DNA of 64,000 nucleotides from Clostridiales bacterium Firm_07 (GTDB lineage Bacteria; Bacillota; Clostridia; Oscillospirales; CAG-272), in contig LVAM01000010.1 in NCBI GenBank assembly GCA_001604005.1, forward strand, positions 1 through 64,000, written 5' to 3'. Every line of letters starts with the position of its first letter. Position 1 is the stretch's first letter. A model generated the notes under the pieces. The model ran no database searches. It was given only the letters and a program-made list of their open reading frames with translations, and was not told the origin of the DNA. Both the position numbers and the translations under genes were made by a program. This document shows, in pieces, positions 39,315-48,261 of the stretch.

Positions 39315-40595
39315 TTACTTTTTTGCAAACACTCCGCCGGGCAGCGGAGAAATGAGACCGTAAATTTCAAAAACCGTGAGCGTTGCCGCCGCTTCCGACA
39401 CGGGAACGCCCCGCTCGGTGAGCGCGTCCACCGTGAAAGGTGCGTCGGGCAGATACGAGAAGAGTTCCCGCTGTCGCGCGCTCAATATGGAAAGATCGGT
39501 TTCACCCGGCGCTTCCGCGTCCTCGCGTTCTTCTCTTTCCCGCCGCGCACGCGGCGCCTTTTCTTTCCGCGCCTTTGAACGCTTCCCTTCTTTTTGGGTG
39601 GGAGACGTGTCGCGTTTTTCCGACAAACGAAGCCCGAAACGACGCGCGACGTCCTCGGTGAGTTCAGCGCTCTGCTCGGCTTCGAGAAACGATTTTTCGT
39701 CAATGAGATCGTGATAGAGGAAACGGTATTGCGACAGAATATCCTCCGCGCAAAGCGCCATCATCGCACCGCCCGCAAGCAAACGGTTGCTTCCTTTTGA
39801 ACGCGGATCGGTGATGTCGCCCGGCACGGCGAAAAGCCGCTTTCCTTGAAGAAGCGCGTACCGCGCCGTGATCAGCGCGCCGCTCCGCTCTCCCGCTTCG
39901 GGGATCAGCACCGACTGAGACAGGGCGCTGATGAGGCGATTGCGGATCGGGAAGTTTTCTCCCGCGGGTTTCGTGCCCGGCGCAAACTCGGAGAGCACCG
40001 CGCCGTGCGCGGCGATCTCGTCAGCAAGACGCGCGTGATGCCGCGGATACGCGATGTCCACCCCGCATCCGAGCACCGCTACGGTTTGCCCGCCGGCGGA
40101 AACGGCGGCCGCCGCGGCAATGCCGTCGATACCCTCCGCCATACCGCTGACGATGACCATTCCGGCCGCCGCAAGTTCAAAAGATAGTCTATACGCGATC
40201 TTCTCGCCGTATGCGTCCGGATGCCGCGGACCGACGACGCCGAGCGTCATTTGCCGCTCTTTTGCTGGCAGTTTGCCGCGGCAATACAGAACCACGGGCG
40301 GTTCGTCGATCGCGAAAAGGCTTTCGGGATACTCGTCGCCGTCCGGCGTCAGAACGCGCACGCCGTTTCGGTGACACCAAAACGCGATACGCGCCGCCTT
40401 CTTTTCGTACTCCGCAAGAGCGTCAAGCGCCGCGAAAAATCCGTGCTCGGGGTGCGGCAATACCGCCGCGATCTCTTCTTTCGTTGCCGAAAAGACAGCC
40501 TCCGGTGTGCGAAAACGCGTGATGAGCGGTTTGAAAACGCGGGATCTCGCGCCGAGCATTTCGGCAAGCGCGATATAGGCGACTTCGTGCTCCAT
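39315..40595 (-). CDS. dprA: DNA-processing protein DprA/Smf
   Basis: 426 residues from the ATG at 40595, with GGAGGAAGCGTA upstream. The 548-residue frame in the track extends into the next gene antisense of sense. An N-terminal HhH-like region is followed by the Rossmann-like DprA core (LGVVGPRHPDAYGEKIAYRL, VIVSGMAEGIDGIAAAAAV, AVLGCGVDIAYPRHH, FPIRNRLISALSQSVLIPEA). A very charged Lys/Arg/Glu linker (about 335-370) follows, then a C-terminal winged-helix domain. It loads RecA on incoming ssDNA in transformation. No com genes are in the window. Confidence 0.95.
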   Translation of the reverse strand: MEHEVAYIALAEMLGARSRVFKPLITRFRTPEAVFSATKEEIAAVLPHPEHGFFAALDALAEYEKKAARIAFWCHRNGVRVLTPDGDEYPESLFAIDEPPVVLYCRGKLPAKERQMTLGVVGPRHPDAYGEKIAYRLSFELAAAGMVIVSGMAEGIDGIAAAAAVSAGGQTVAVLGCGVDIAYPRHHARLADEIAAHGAVLSEFAPGTKPAGENFPIRNRLISALSQSVLIPEAGERSGALITARYALLQGKRLFAVPGDITDPRSKGSNRLLAGGAMMALCAEDILSQYRFLYHDLIDEKSFLEAEQSAELTEDVARRFGLRLSEKRDTSPTQKEGKRSKARKEKAPRARREREEREDAEAPGETDLSILSARQRELFSYLPDAPFTVDALTERGVPVSEAAATLTVFEIYGLISPLPGGVFAKK

Positions 40596-41419
40596 TACGC
40601 TTCCTCCGTATACAGGCGATAAAGCAGGACAGACGCGGCGATCGCCGCATTGAGCGATTCCACTCCTTTTTCCATCGGGATAAAGAGTCGGTCGGTGGAA
40701 AGCGAAAGAACTTCGGGCGAAACGCCGTGTCCCTCGTTGCCCACGATGAAGGCGGCGTCCCGCGGCAAAAAACAATCGCCCAGACGCGTCGCCGTGTTGT
40801 CCAGCGCAAGCGCAAAGACGCGGCGCTTTTCGGCAAGAGCCTTGACCACACCCGCAAAATCTTTCAGAAAGTACACTTTTTGTCGGAAAGCCGTCCCCAT
40901 CGCGGCGCGCAACGCGCGCGGGTGATACAGATCGGCACAATCCGCGGAAAGGAGCAAACACTCGATTCCGAACGCCGCGGCACTGCGTACGACGGTGCCG
41001 AGATTGCCGGGATCGCGCACGCTTTCAAGACAAAGCAGCCGCGTGTGCGGCAACGCTTCCGCGAAAGCGTCGTTTTCGTTTTTCTCCACCGTCTTGTGCA
41101 GATTTTTCAACTTTTTCGCCACCGAGATCACGCCTTCCGGCGCGTTTTCCTCGCTGATCTGATCAAAAAGCGCGTCGGGAAGCAAAATCGTGCGTACCGA
41201 CGCGGGGATCGCACACGCGGAAAAGATCGCTTCCGCCGAACTCTCCCGCAACAGCACCGCCGAAAGATTCACGCCGGAGACAAGCGCCTCGCCGAGCAGT
41301 TTTCTGCCGTCAAAGCGGAAAAGCCCCTCGCTCTCCCGCGTTTTGCGGTCGGATAACCGCGCCACGGTTTTGATGAAGGGGTTTTGTCTGGACGTGATCA
41401 CTTCATAGCGATTTTGCAT
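40595..41419 (-). CDS. TrmH/SpoU-family RNA 2'-O-methyltransferase
   Basis: 274 residues. The N-terminal substrate-binding domain (ITSRQNPFIKTVARLSDRKT) is followed by the trefoil-knot SPOUT domain. Its motifs are CLESVRDPGNLGTVVRSAAAF (motif 1), AAFIVGNEGHGVSPEVL (motif 2) and LFIPMEKGVESLNAAIAASV (motif 3). The target is an rRNA or tRNA 2'-OH; family members at this locus are often called RlmB/TsnR-like, but the site is not predictable. Its stop shares one base with the dprA start. It opens the trmH-dprA-topA-trmFO-plsX-rnc series. Confidence 0.92.
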   Translation of the reverse strand: MQNRYEVITSRQNPFIKTVARLSDRKTRESEGLFRFDGRKLLGEALVSGVNLSAVLLRESSAEAIFSACAIPASVRTILLPDALFDQISEENAPEGVISVAKKLKNLHKTVEKNENDAFAEALPHTRLLCLESVRDPGNLGTVVRSAAAFGIECLLLSADCADLYHPRALRAAMGTAFRQKVYFLKDFAGVVKALAEKRRVFALALDNTATRLGDCFLPRDAAFIVGNEGHGVSPEVLSLSTDRLFIPMEKGVESLNAAIAASVLLYRLYTEEA

Positions 41420-41474
41420 ATTTTACTCCCGTTCAAGGCGAAAAAACAGACGAAAAACACCGCTTGGAATAGAC

Positions 41475-41500
41475 AAAAACCCGGTGAAAACCGGGTTTTT
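41475..41500 (-). terminator. Terminator of infC-rpmI-rplT
   Basis: AAAAACCCGG, short A-rich loop, CCGGGTTTTT, a symmetric 10-bp stem right after the rplT stop. No strong promoter is visible between it and the trmH gene, so partial read-through may feed that operon. Confidence 0.9.
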
Positions 41501-41510
41501 CGTCAAAAAG

Positions 41511-41864
41511 TTAAAGGGCTGCCTTTGCTTTTGCCACAAGGTCGGCAAAAGCCGCTTTATCCGAAACCGCCAAATCGGCCAGCATTTTGCGATTGAGCGC
41601 AATATCCGCTTTTTTAAGGCCGTGCATCAAGGTCGAATAGTTGATGCCGTTGTTCTTTGCCTCGGCGGAAATGCGGGTGATCCACAGGCTGCGGAAATCT
41701 CTCTTTTTCTGTTTACGGCCGGCAAAAGCATAATTGCCGCTCTTCATCAGAGCCTCTTTTGCCATCTTGAAGTGCTTGGATTTCGCACCCCAGTATCCTT
41801 TTGCCGCTTTGAGAACTTTATTTCTTCTCTTGCGCGTCATCATCGCGCCTTTTACTCTTGCCAT
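41511..41864 (-). CDS. rplT: 50S ribosomal protein L20
   Basis: 117 residues, standard. It starts [20 protein letters not shown] with the long basic N-terminal extension and continues [20 protein letters not shown] and [21 protein letters not shown]20 is an early 50S assembly protein and, in Firmicutes, represses its own operon by acting on the infC leader; a matching attenuator is present upstream of infC here. GGAGG upstream. Confidence 0.98.
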   Translation of the reverse strand: MARVKGAMMTRKRRNKVLKAAKGYWGAKSKHFKMAKEALMKSGNYAFAGRKQKKRDFRSLWITRISAEAKNNGINYSTLMHGLKKADIALNRKMLADLAVSDKAAFADLVAKAKAAL

Positions 41865-41885
41865 TTTTCTTTTCCTCCGTTCCGA

Positions 41886-42080
41886 TTATTTCTGGATCAG
41901 TTCGCGCGCCGTTGCGGTCATCGCGGAACTGAGGATCGCCGAAGAGCGCAGATGTCTTTTGCGCTTAGCGTCTTTGAGCCCCAGGTTGTGGCGGTGATGG
42001 CAGTGGTTGATTTTGACTTTGCCGCTTCCGGTGACCGAGTATCTCTTGGAAGAGGCCTTATGCGTTTTGATTTTTCCCAT
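41886..42080 (-). CDS. rpmI: 50S ribosomal protein L35
   Basis: 64 residues: MGKIKTHKASSKRYSVTGSG...HCHHRHNLGLKDAKRKRHL. This is the complete L35 pattern with its basic core. AAAGGAG precedes the start. Between infC and rplT, the universal order. Confidence 0.98.
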   Translation of the reverse strand: MGKIKTHKASSKRYSVTGSGKVKINHCHHRHNLGLKDAKRKRHLRSSAILSSAMTATARELIQK

Positions 42081-42132
42081 TTTATTTACTCCTTTGCAAC
42101 GAATTCTATATCACGGCGACACGCCGGAAATA

Positions 42133-42654
42133 TCAATTGTTTTTGAGCGGCACGACGATCATTGTCATCAATCTGCCGTCAAGGACAGGCTTTTTCTCTA
42201 CCGTGCCCGCGGAAGAGACCGCCGCCTCAAAACGAGTCAGCACGTCGCGCCCGAGCTCCTGGTGCGCCATCTCGCGCCCTTTGAAGCGCACGACCACGCG
42301 CACTTTGTTGCCCGCGGTGAGAAAGCGGACGGCGTTGCGCGCTTTGGTCTCAAAATCGTGCACATCAATGCGGCAGGACAGCTGAACTTCTTTCAGCTCC
42401 ACCACCTGCTGTTTCTTCTTGGCTTCTTTTTCCTTTTTCTCGCGGTCAAAACGATACTTTCCGTAGTCCATAATGCGACATACGGGCGGTGTCGCCTGCG
42501 GCGCGATCAAAACCAGATCGAGCCCCTTGTCATAGGCAAGTTTGAGGGCTGCCGACGAGGACATCATCCCCGCCACTTCTCCGTCCTCACCGATCACACG
42601 GACCTCTTTTTCCCGAATTTCTTCGTTGATGAGCAAGTCTTTTGCGGCGCTAAT
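42133..42654 (-). CDS. infC: Translation initiation factor IF-3, AUU start codon
   Basis: 173 residues if started at the ATT at 42654 (fM-S-A-A-K-D-L-L-I-N-E-E-I-R-E-K-E-V). The ORF track begins at a TTG 13 codons earlier that lies in leader sequence. AGAGAGG is 9 bases before the ATT, and the downstream residues align with the N-terminus of Bacillus IF-3, which also starts at AUU. AUU permits IF-3 to limit its own translation. Domains: N-terminal IF3N (EVRVIGEDGEVAG, VLIAPQATPPVCRIMDYGKY), a charged linker (EKKEKEAKKKQQ), and C-terminal IF3C (CRIDVHDFETKARNAVRFLT). Confidence 0.93.
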   Translation of the reverse strand: MSAAKDLLINEEIREKEVRVIGEDGEVAGMMSSSAALKLAYDKGLDLVLIAPQATPPVCRIMDYGKYRFDREKKEKEAKKKQQVVELKEVQLSCRIDVHDFETKARNAVRFLTAGNKVRVVVRFKGREMAHQELGRDVLTRFEAAVSSAGTVEKKPVLDGRLMTMIVVPLKNN

Positions 42655-42691
42655 AGAACCATACCTCTCTTTCCGGGTATCCCCCGAAATC

Positions 42692-42806
42692 AAAAAATGT
42701 GCGAAGCAACGCTCCGCACAAAGCCCCCGTAAGGGGACGAACTATCAACCGAGCGCGCCGTTGCGGCAGGGTGAGAGCGCGGAACGCTCTGCTTCTTTAC
42801 CGCATC
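42692..42806 (-). promoter_or_regulatory. infC-rpmI-rplT leader with attenuator hairpin (L20-type leader)
   Basis: The transcript runs about 110 bases from its promoter to a hairpin GTGCGGAGC/GCTTCGCAC (one G-U pair) followed by TTTTTTG, at 42719-42692, that is, 38 bases before the AUU start. A terminator ahead of infC is the hallmark of L20-controlled attenuation in Firmicutes. The anti-terminator pairing was not worked out. Confidence 0.7.
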
Positions 42807-42835
42807 AGTATACCACGCGTCCGAACATTTGTCAA
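42807..42835 (-). promoter_or_regulatory. Promoter of infC-rpmI-rplT
   Basis: Minus strand: consensus TTGACA (42835-42830), 17 bases, TATACT (42812-42807). Confidence 0.88.
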
Positions 42836-42961
42836 GAGATTTTTGAATTTTTCTTTTTTTCGGCGCTCTCTTGTCGGCTTTTCGACGCTTTTTCGGCAGT
42901 TTTTGCGCAAATACGGCGAAAGTAACAAAAAATCGCCCCAAAAGATTGGCACTTTTGAACA

Positions 42962-42990
42962 TTTACAAATCGCGCGTTTCGCGGTATAAT
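42962..42990 (+). promoter_or_regulatory. Promoter of the candidate structured RNA
   Basis: TTTACA (42962-42967), 17 bases, consensus TATAAT (42985-42990). Confidence 0.8.
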
Positions 42991-42996
42991 AACACC

Positions 42997-43139
42997 GCAC
43001 GACAAATCTCGTGCGGTGCACGGTGGATCGCATAGGGCGCGGAGTGTCAATCTTATGACGCCAACACGCGCTGCCTGCCTTTCCGCCGTGCATTTTTGTG
43101 TGTTTTCTCGGCACGGTGCGCGTGCCCTTTTTCTTTTTT
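42997..43139 (+). ncRNA. Candidate structured non-coding RNA or leader upstream of lon
   Basis: About 140 bases between a strong promoter and a terminator, with no ORF. A 5' hairpin CACCGCACGA/TCGTGCGGTG is followed by an 11-bp closing stem TGCACGGTGGA/TCCGCCGTGCA (43017-43027 with 43082-43092) around a 54-base interior with further complementarity (GTGT/ACAC). A terminator GGCACG/CGTGCC plus CTTTTTC follows (43110-43139). The arm GCACGG of the closing stem is repeated in the terminator arm, so alternative pairing is possible. lon has its own promoter downstream, so this may be a stand-alone small RNA. I recognise no named family. Confidence 0.6.
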
Positions 43140-43160
43140 GAAGTTTTTTTGCGAAACCAC

Positions 43161-43189
43161 TGGAAAATCGCATAATCGTGTGATATAAT
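43161..43189 (+). promoter_or_regulatory. Promoter of lon
   Basis: TGGAAA (43161-43166), 17 bases, consensus TATAAT (43184-43189). The -35 is weak. The lon ATG is 38 bases downstream with AAAGGA. Confidence 0.6.
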
Positions 43190-43227
43190 ATTAAAATGTA
43201 TATCTTTATCTTTGAAAGGATTCCGTT

Positions 43228-45636
43228 ATGCCCTCTTTTGAAAACACCGTGGGAACGCTCTCTCTCCCCCTTATTCCGCTCGGCGGCATCGTGGCGTTTC
43301 CCGATCTCCCTTTTTATCTTGAAGTTTCCGACTCCGCGTCTCTTGCCGCCGTTGCCGCGGCGGGTGAAGGCGAGGGGCTCGTTTTCCTTGTCTCTTTGCG
43401 CGAACCCACCGAAAAAGAATATAAGACCGACGACTTTTGCACCGTCGGCACGTTGGCGAAACTCAACGACGTACAAAAAACCGACGACGGCGTGCGTATG
43501 ACGCTGGGCGGGCTTGTGCGCGCGGAACTGACCGAGATCGAAAAAAGCGGCAACGCGTATTCCGCCCGTGTGATCCCCCACCCCGAGGAGAGCGACGGTT
43601 TTTCCCGCAATCTGCGCGAAGAGGCATTGTTGCGCGAGGGCAAGCGCGCACTTGCCGAAATGGTGAAATTTATGCCCGCTCTCCCCGACGGCATGGCGGC
43701 GAAAGCCAACCGCATCGAAAGCGTGGGCGGTTTTGCCGATTTCGTGGGCGCCAATTTTCTCGTCCGCTTTGAAGACAAGCAAACGGTGCTGGAACAGTTT
43801 GATCCCGCCGAGCGCTTGGAGTGCGCCGTCACGCTGATCCGCGAGGAAACCGAACTGCTGATGTGCGAAATGTCGATCCACAAAGAGGTGCGCGCAAGGC
43901 TTTCTCAAAATCAACGGGAGTATTATCTGCGCGAGCAGATCCGCGTGATCGAAGAAGAACTCGGCGAGGACGGCGACAGCGAGATCGACGAATACGAACG
44001 CCGCATCAAAGAGGCGAAGCTGCCCGAAGAGACCGAGAAAAAACTGCTCAAAGAGAACGAGCGTATGGCGAAAACGCCCTTCGGCTCGGCGGAAGCGAGC
44101 GTACTGCGCAACTATCTGGACGCCTGCCTTGATCTGCCGTGGAACAAGAAAACCACCGACACGCCGGATCTCGCGAAAGCGAAAAAAATCCTGGAAACCG
44201 ACCACGACGGCCTTGACAAGGTGAAAGAGCGAATCCTTGAATTTCTCGCCGTCAAAAAACTGAACCCCGAACTGCGGCATCAGATCATCTGCCTTGTCGG
44301 TCCTCCCGGCGTTGGCAAGACCTCGGTGGCAATGTCCATCGCCCGCGCGATGGGGCGCAAATACGTGCGCGTATCGCTTGGCGGCGTGCGCGACGAGGCC
44401 GATATACGCGGCCATCGCAAAACGTATCTTGGCGCGATGCCCGGACGCATCATCGCCGCGTTGACGCAGGCGGAAGTGGCAAATCCGCTGATCCTGCTTG
44501 ACGAGATCGACAAAATGACGCACGACGCGCACGGCGATCCCTCCTCCGCACTGCTTGAAGTGTTGGACAGCGAACAAAACAAAGCGTTTCGCGACCACTT
44601 CATCGAAGTGCCGTTCGATCTTTCGGACTGTCTCTTTATCGCCACCGCCAACACGTTGGAGGGCGTGCCGCGTCCTCTGATCGACCGTATGGAAGTGATC
44701 GAACTGCACACCTATACGAAAAACGAAAAAATGAGCATCGCCAAGCACCATCTCGTCGGCAAGCAGCGCGAGCGGCACGGACTTTCCGCCGCGCAGCTGC
44801 GCATCGCCGACGGCGCGATCGCCGCGATCATAGACGACTACACCCGCGAGGCGGGCGTGCGCAATCTCGAACGCAAAATTGCCGAGATCTGCCGCAAGGC
44901 CGCGCGGCGCATCGCGGAAGGCGAAGCCGAAAAAGTAACCGTAAACGCGAAAAATCTTGCGGATTTCCTCGGTCCCGCCAAACACTTTGCCGAGAAGATC
45001 GCGTCGCGCGATCTTGTGGGCGTCGTCAACGGACTCGCCTTTACCGAAGCGGGCGGCGATATGCTGCGCGTCGAGGCGCTGGTGATGCCGGGCGATGGCA
45101 AGGTGGAGTTGACCGGCTCGCTTGGTGACGTGATGAAAGAATCGGCGCATATCGCCGTCAGTTATATCCGCGCGCACGCAAGCGAACTGAAAGTGCCGCA
45201 GGATTTTCACAAAAACACCGACATACATATTCACTTTCCCGAAGGCGCCGTGCCGAAAGACGGTCCTTCCGCCGGAGCCGCGATGGTAACGGCGCTGGTC
45301 AGCGCCCTCTCGGGCGTGCCCGTGCGGCACGATCTCGCGATGACGGGAGAAGTGACGCTGACAGGCAACGTACTTGCCATCGGGGGACTGCGTGAAAAAA
45401 CGATGGCGGCGGTGACCGCGGGCGTGAAAACCGTCCTGATCCCCGCCGACAATATGCGCGATCTCGTCGACATCGACGCGGGCGCGCGGGCGGCGCTCGA
45501 CATCAAGCCCTGCTCGTCGGTGGACGAAGTGCTCTCTCTTGCGCTCGTCGGCAAAAGGACCGCGCGCCCGGCGCTGACGACGCGCCCCCTCTCCCATATC
45601 GGCGTAGGCGCCGCCGGAGGCCGCGATGGCGTCTGA
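43228..45636 (+). CDS. lon: ATP-dependent Lon protease
   Basis: 802 residues. The N-terminal substrate domain covers about 10-200 ([20 protein letters not shown]), then a coil. The AAA+ module has Walker [21 protein letters not shown], the [16 protein letters not shown] block and Walker [13 protein letters not shown]. The proteolytic domain has the catalytic Ser in [15 protein letters not shown] and Lys in [14 protein letters not shown]. It degrades misfolded and regulatory proteins in the cytosol. Its end overlaps engB by 11 bases, so it leads a long plus-strand gene row. Confidence 0.98.
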   Translation: MPSFENTVGTLSLPLIPLGGIVAFPDLPFYLEVSDSASLAAVAAAGEGEGLVFLVSLREPTEKEYKTDDFCTVGTLAKLNDVQKTDDGVRMTLGGLVRAELTEIEKSGNAYSARVIPHPEESDGFSRNLREEALLREGKRALAEMVKFMPALPDGMAAKANRIESVGGFADFVGANFLVRFEDKQTVLEQFDPAERLECAVTLIREETELLMCEMSIHKEVRARLSQNQREYYLREQIRVIEEELGEDGDSEIDEYERRIKEAKLPEETEKKLLKENERMAKTPFGSAEASVLRNYLDACLDLPWNKKTTDTPDLAKAKKILETDHDGLDKVKERILEFLAVKKLNPELRHQIICLVGPPGVGKTSVAMSIARAMGRKYVRVSLGGVRDEADIRGHRKTYLGAMPGRIIAALTQAEVANPLILLDEIDKMTHDAHGDPSSALLEVLDSEQNKAFRDHFIEVPFDLSDCLFIATANTLEGVPRPLIDRMEVIELHTYTKNEKMSIAKHHLVGKQRERHGLSAAQLRIADGAIAAIIDDYTREAGVRNLERKIAEICRKAARRIAEGEAEKVTVNAKNLADFLGPAKHFAEKIASRDLVGVVNGLAFTEAGGDMLRVEALVMPGDGKVELTGSLGDVMKESAHIAVSYIRAHASELKVPQDFHKNTDIHIHFPEGAVPKDGPSAGAAMVTALVSALSGVPVRHDLAMTGEVTLTGNVLAIGGLREKTMAAVTAGVKTVLIPADNMRDLVDIDAGARAALDIKPCSSVDEVLSLALVGKRTARPALTTRPLSHIGVGAAGGRDGV

Positions 45637-46228
45637 TCTCACGTTTTCCGAGGCGCGCCTTGCCGTCAGCGCGGGCGACGCGCGACAGTTTCCCGCCTCG
45701 CCCGTGCCGCAGATCGCCCTTTCGGGGCGTTCGAACGTGGGCAAAAGTTCGCTCATCAACAAAATACTCGGCAGAAAGGCCTTGGCGCGCGTGAGCGGCG
45801 CGCCCGGCAAGACCGTTACCGTTAACTTTTACGACGTGAACGGCAAGTTTTATCTCGTGGATCTGCCCGGTTACGGCTTTGCGAAACGCCCCGCCGCCGA
45901 AAAGGCGAAGTGGTCGGCGCTGACCGACGGCTATTTTACCAAAAATCGCAACATCGACCGCGTGCGTCTGGTTCTCCAACTCGTCGATCTCAAAGTCGGC
46001 GTGACGCGCGACGACGAAATGATGCTCTCTTTTCTGTCGGCGGCGCACATTCCCTTTCTCGTCGTCGCCACAAAGACCGACAAGCTCGGAGTCACGGCAA
46101 AAAGCGCGGCGCTTGCCGCGCTCGCCGCGCACCCCGCCCTTGACGGGGCAAAGATCATTCCCTTTTCCGCGCTGACGGGAGAGGGCAAAAGCGAAGTGCT
46201 CGGCGCGATCCTTTCCGCCGCAAAATAA
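45626..46228 (+). CDS. engB: Ribosome biogenesis GTPase EngB/YsxC
   Basis: 200 residues. G1 is in ALSGRSNVGKSSLINKILG, G3 in VDLPGYGFAKRP, G4 in VVATKTDKLG, and the G5-like IIPFSALTGEGKSEV near the end. EngB is needed for late 50S assembly. It overlaps lon, the usual Firmicutes arrangement (lon-ysxC). Confidence 0.97.
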   Translation: MASDLTFSEARLAVSAGDARQFPASPVPQIALSGRSNVGKSSLINKILGRKALARVSGAPGKTVTVNFYDVNGKFYLVDLPGYGFAKRPAAEKAKWSALTDGYFTKNRNIDRVRLVLQLVDLKVGVTRDDEMMLSFLSAAHIPFLVVATKTDKLGVTAKSAALAALAAHPALDGAKIIPFSALTGEGKSEVLGAILSAAK

Positions 46229-46238
46229 AGGAGAAACT

Positions 46239-47534
46239 ATGCTCTATCCGCATCTTGGTATCAATAAAGAAGGTCACCTCACCGTGGGGGGGCTTGACGC
46301 CGTCGCGCTCGCAAAAGAGTACGGCACGCCGCTTTATCTCCTTGACGAAGACGTGATCCGCGAAAACTGCCGCACCTATCGCGCGGCGGCAAAAGCGGCT
46401 TTCGGGGAGAACGCCAAAATTCTGTACGCCTCCAAAGCCCTCTCCTACAAGGGAATTTACCGCCTGATGGCAGAGGAGGGCCTTGGCGTGGATTGCGTTT
46501 CCTGCGGCGAGATCCGCACTGCCGTGGCGGCGGGTATGCCCGCCGCGAACATCTATTTTCACGGCAACAACAAGACCGACGAAGATTTGCGCACCGCGCT
46601 CTCGCTCGGCGTGGGCAGGATCGTGGTGGATAACGAAGACGAACTGCGCGCTCTTTCCGCCATCGCCGAGGAAATGAAAAAGCGGCAATGTATTCTGCTG
46701 CGCATCACGCCCGGCATCGATCCGCACACCCACCGCGCCGTCAACACGGGGCGCGTGGATTCCAAGTTCGGCAGCGCCATCGCCACGGGACAAGCCGCCG
46801 CCATCACGAAAGAGGCGCTGACCTTGCCCGGTGTGGCGCTTGTCGGCTATCACTGCCATATCGGTTCGCAGATCTTTGACGCCGAGCCGTTTCTCGACGC
46901 CGCGCGTATGATGCTCGATTTCGCGGGAGCGATACACGACGAGACGGGTTTTCCCCCGACGGAACTGAACCTCGGCGGCGGTTTCGGCGTGCCGTACACG
47001 GCGACCGATCCCGTCCCTTCGTATCCCGATATGATCGCGGCGCTCGGCAAAGTCTTCGACGAAAAGATCAAAGAGCACGGTCTGCCCGCGCCCGCCGTGC
47101 GATTGGAACCCGGCCGTTCGCTCGTCGCGGCGGCGGGCGTGACGCTCTACACGGTCGGCGCCGTGAAAGAGATCCCCGGTTTCAAGACCTATATCTCGGT
47201 GGACGGCGGTATGCCCGACAACCCGCGCTACGCGCTCTACCACTCGCAATATACCGCCTTGATCGCAAACCGCGCCGACGCGGCGTCGGAGCTGACCGCC
47301 ACACTGGCGGGCAGGTGCTGTGAGTCGGGCGACCTGCTGGGCGAAGATATGCGCATCGCCCGCGCCGCGCGCGGCGACGTTCTCGCGGTGCTGACGACCG
47401 GCGCCTATAACTATTCGATGGCTTCCAACTACAACCGCATCCCGCGGCCGCCCATCGTGGCGATCTCGGGCGAAAACGCCCGCCTTGCCGTGCGGCGCGA
47501 AAGCTTTGAAGACCTGATGCGCAACGAGCTATAA
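46239..47534 (+). CDS. lysA: Diaminopimelate decarboxylase
   Basis: 431 residues; AAAGGAG upstream. The PLP lysine is in AKILYASKALSYKGIYRLM. The phosphate-binding and specificity segments are VDCVSCGEIRTAVAAGMP, HGNNKTDEDLRTAL, HCHIGSQIFDAEPF and LNLGGGFGVPYTATDP. C-terminal CCESGDLLGEDMRIARAARG supplies the cysteine/aspartate of the partner-subunit active site. It converts meso-DAP to lysine in the cytosol, so the DAP branch (and probably DAP-type peptidoglycan) exists. It lies 10 bases after engB. Confidence 0.97.
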   Translation: MLYPHLGINKEGHLTVGGLDAVALAKEYGTPLYLLDEDVIRENCRTYRAAAKAAFGENAKILYASKALSYKGIYRLMAEEGLGVDCVSCGEIRTAVAAGMPAANIYFHGNNKTDEDLRTALSLGVGRIVVDNEDELRALSAIAEEMKKRQCILLRITPGIDPHTHRAVNTGRVDSKFGSAIATGQAAAITKEALTLPGVALVGYHCHIGSQIFDAEPFLDAARMMLDFAGAIHDETGFPPTELNLGGGFGVPYTATDPVPSYPDMIAALGKVFDEKIKEHGLPAPAVRLEPGRSLVAAAGVTLYTVGAVKEIPGFKTYISVDGGMPDNPRYALYHSQYTALIANRADAASELTATLAGRCCESGDLLGEDMRIARAARGDVLAVLTTGAYNYSMASNYNRIPRPPIVAISGENARLAVRRESFEDLMRNEL

Positions 47535-47552
47535 TTTCCCGGAGGGTTCTCT

Positions 47553-48248
47553 ATGTTTCGTTTTTTCCTCGGCGGCGGCGATCTCTACACCTATCTGATC
47601 TCGCTCTTGCTCTCGCTCCCCGCCATTCTCTTTTCGCTCTCGCTCCACGAGGCGGCGCACGCCGGAACGGCGTTCCTTCTCGGTGATCCAACCGCGAAAT
47701 ACGCGGGGCGCATTTCGCTCAATCCGATGCGGCACCTCAACCCCGCCGGATTTGTGTGTATGCTGCTTGCCGGTTTCGGCTGGGCGAACCCCGTGCCGAT
47801 CAACAGCCGCTATTTCAAGAATCCCCGCCGCGACGTCGCGCTGACCGCGCTGGCGGGACCGCTTTCCAACCTGCTTCTTGCCGTTCTTTTTCTCTTGCTT
47901 CTTCGCTTCGTCGGTTTCGGGTGGCTTTGGCAAAAGAGCTACGCTTCCGAATTCGGCTCGCAAATGGCATATTTTTTCGTACTGTTTCTCTATCTCACCG
48001 CACGAATGAACGTTACCCTCGCGGTTTTCAATCTCCTGCCCCTGCCGCCGCTTGACGGATTTCGCATCTGCGGTCTCTTTCTCTCCCCCGCGCTGTATTT
48101 CAAAATCGCGCAAAAAGAGCGCGTCATCTCGCTTGTCGTGATGATCCTGCTCCTCTTCGGTCCGCTTTCAAGCGGCATTTCGTGGGTTTCCACCGCGCTC
48201 CTGCGGCTTCTCTTCCGGCTTGTCGGTATGGGAGGATTTCTGATTTGA
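47553..48248 (+). CDS. Site-2 protease family membrane metalloprotease (M50B)
   Basis: 231 residues with about five to six membrane segments. The zinc-binding HExxH is in FSLSLHEAAHAGTAFLLGD. The second-metal motif of the family is present as NLLPLPPLDGFRI. GRISLNPMRHLNPAGFVCMLLAGFGWANPVPINSRYF is a typical segment of the short YwhC-like group. The substrate is unknown; relatives cleave within the membrane. It lies between lysA and scpA, a recurring Clostridia position. Confidence 0.9.
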   Translation: MFRFFLGGGDLYTYLISLLLSLPAILFSLSLHEAAHAGTAFLLGDPTAKYAGRISLNPMRHLNPAGFVCMLLAGFGWANPVPINSRYFKNPRRDVALTALAGPLSNLLLAVLFLLLLRFVGFGWLWQKSYASEFGSQMAYFFVLFLYLTARMNVTLAVFNLLPLPPLDGFRICGLFLSPALYFKIAQKERVISLVVMILLLFGPLSSGISWVSTALLRLLFRLVGMGGFLI

Positions 48249-48261
48249 CAAAGGAGTTCCT

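Noticed and set aside
42832-45810. 992-residue minus-strand ORF
   Set aside because: Antisense of lon and engB; it also runs through the candidate RNA unit and promoters.
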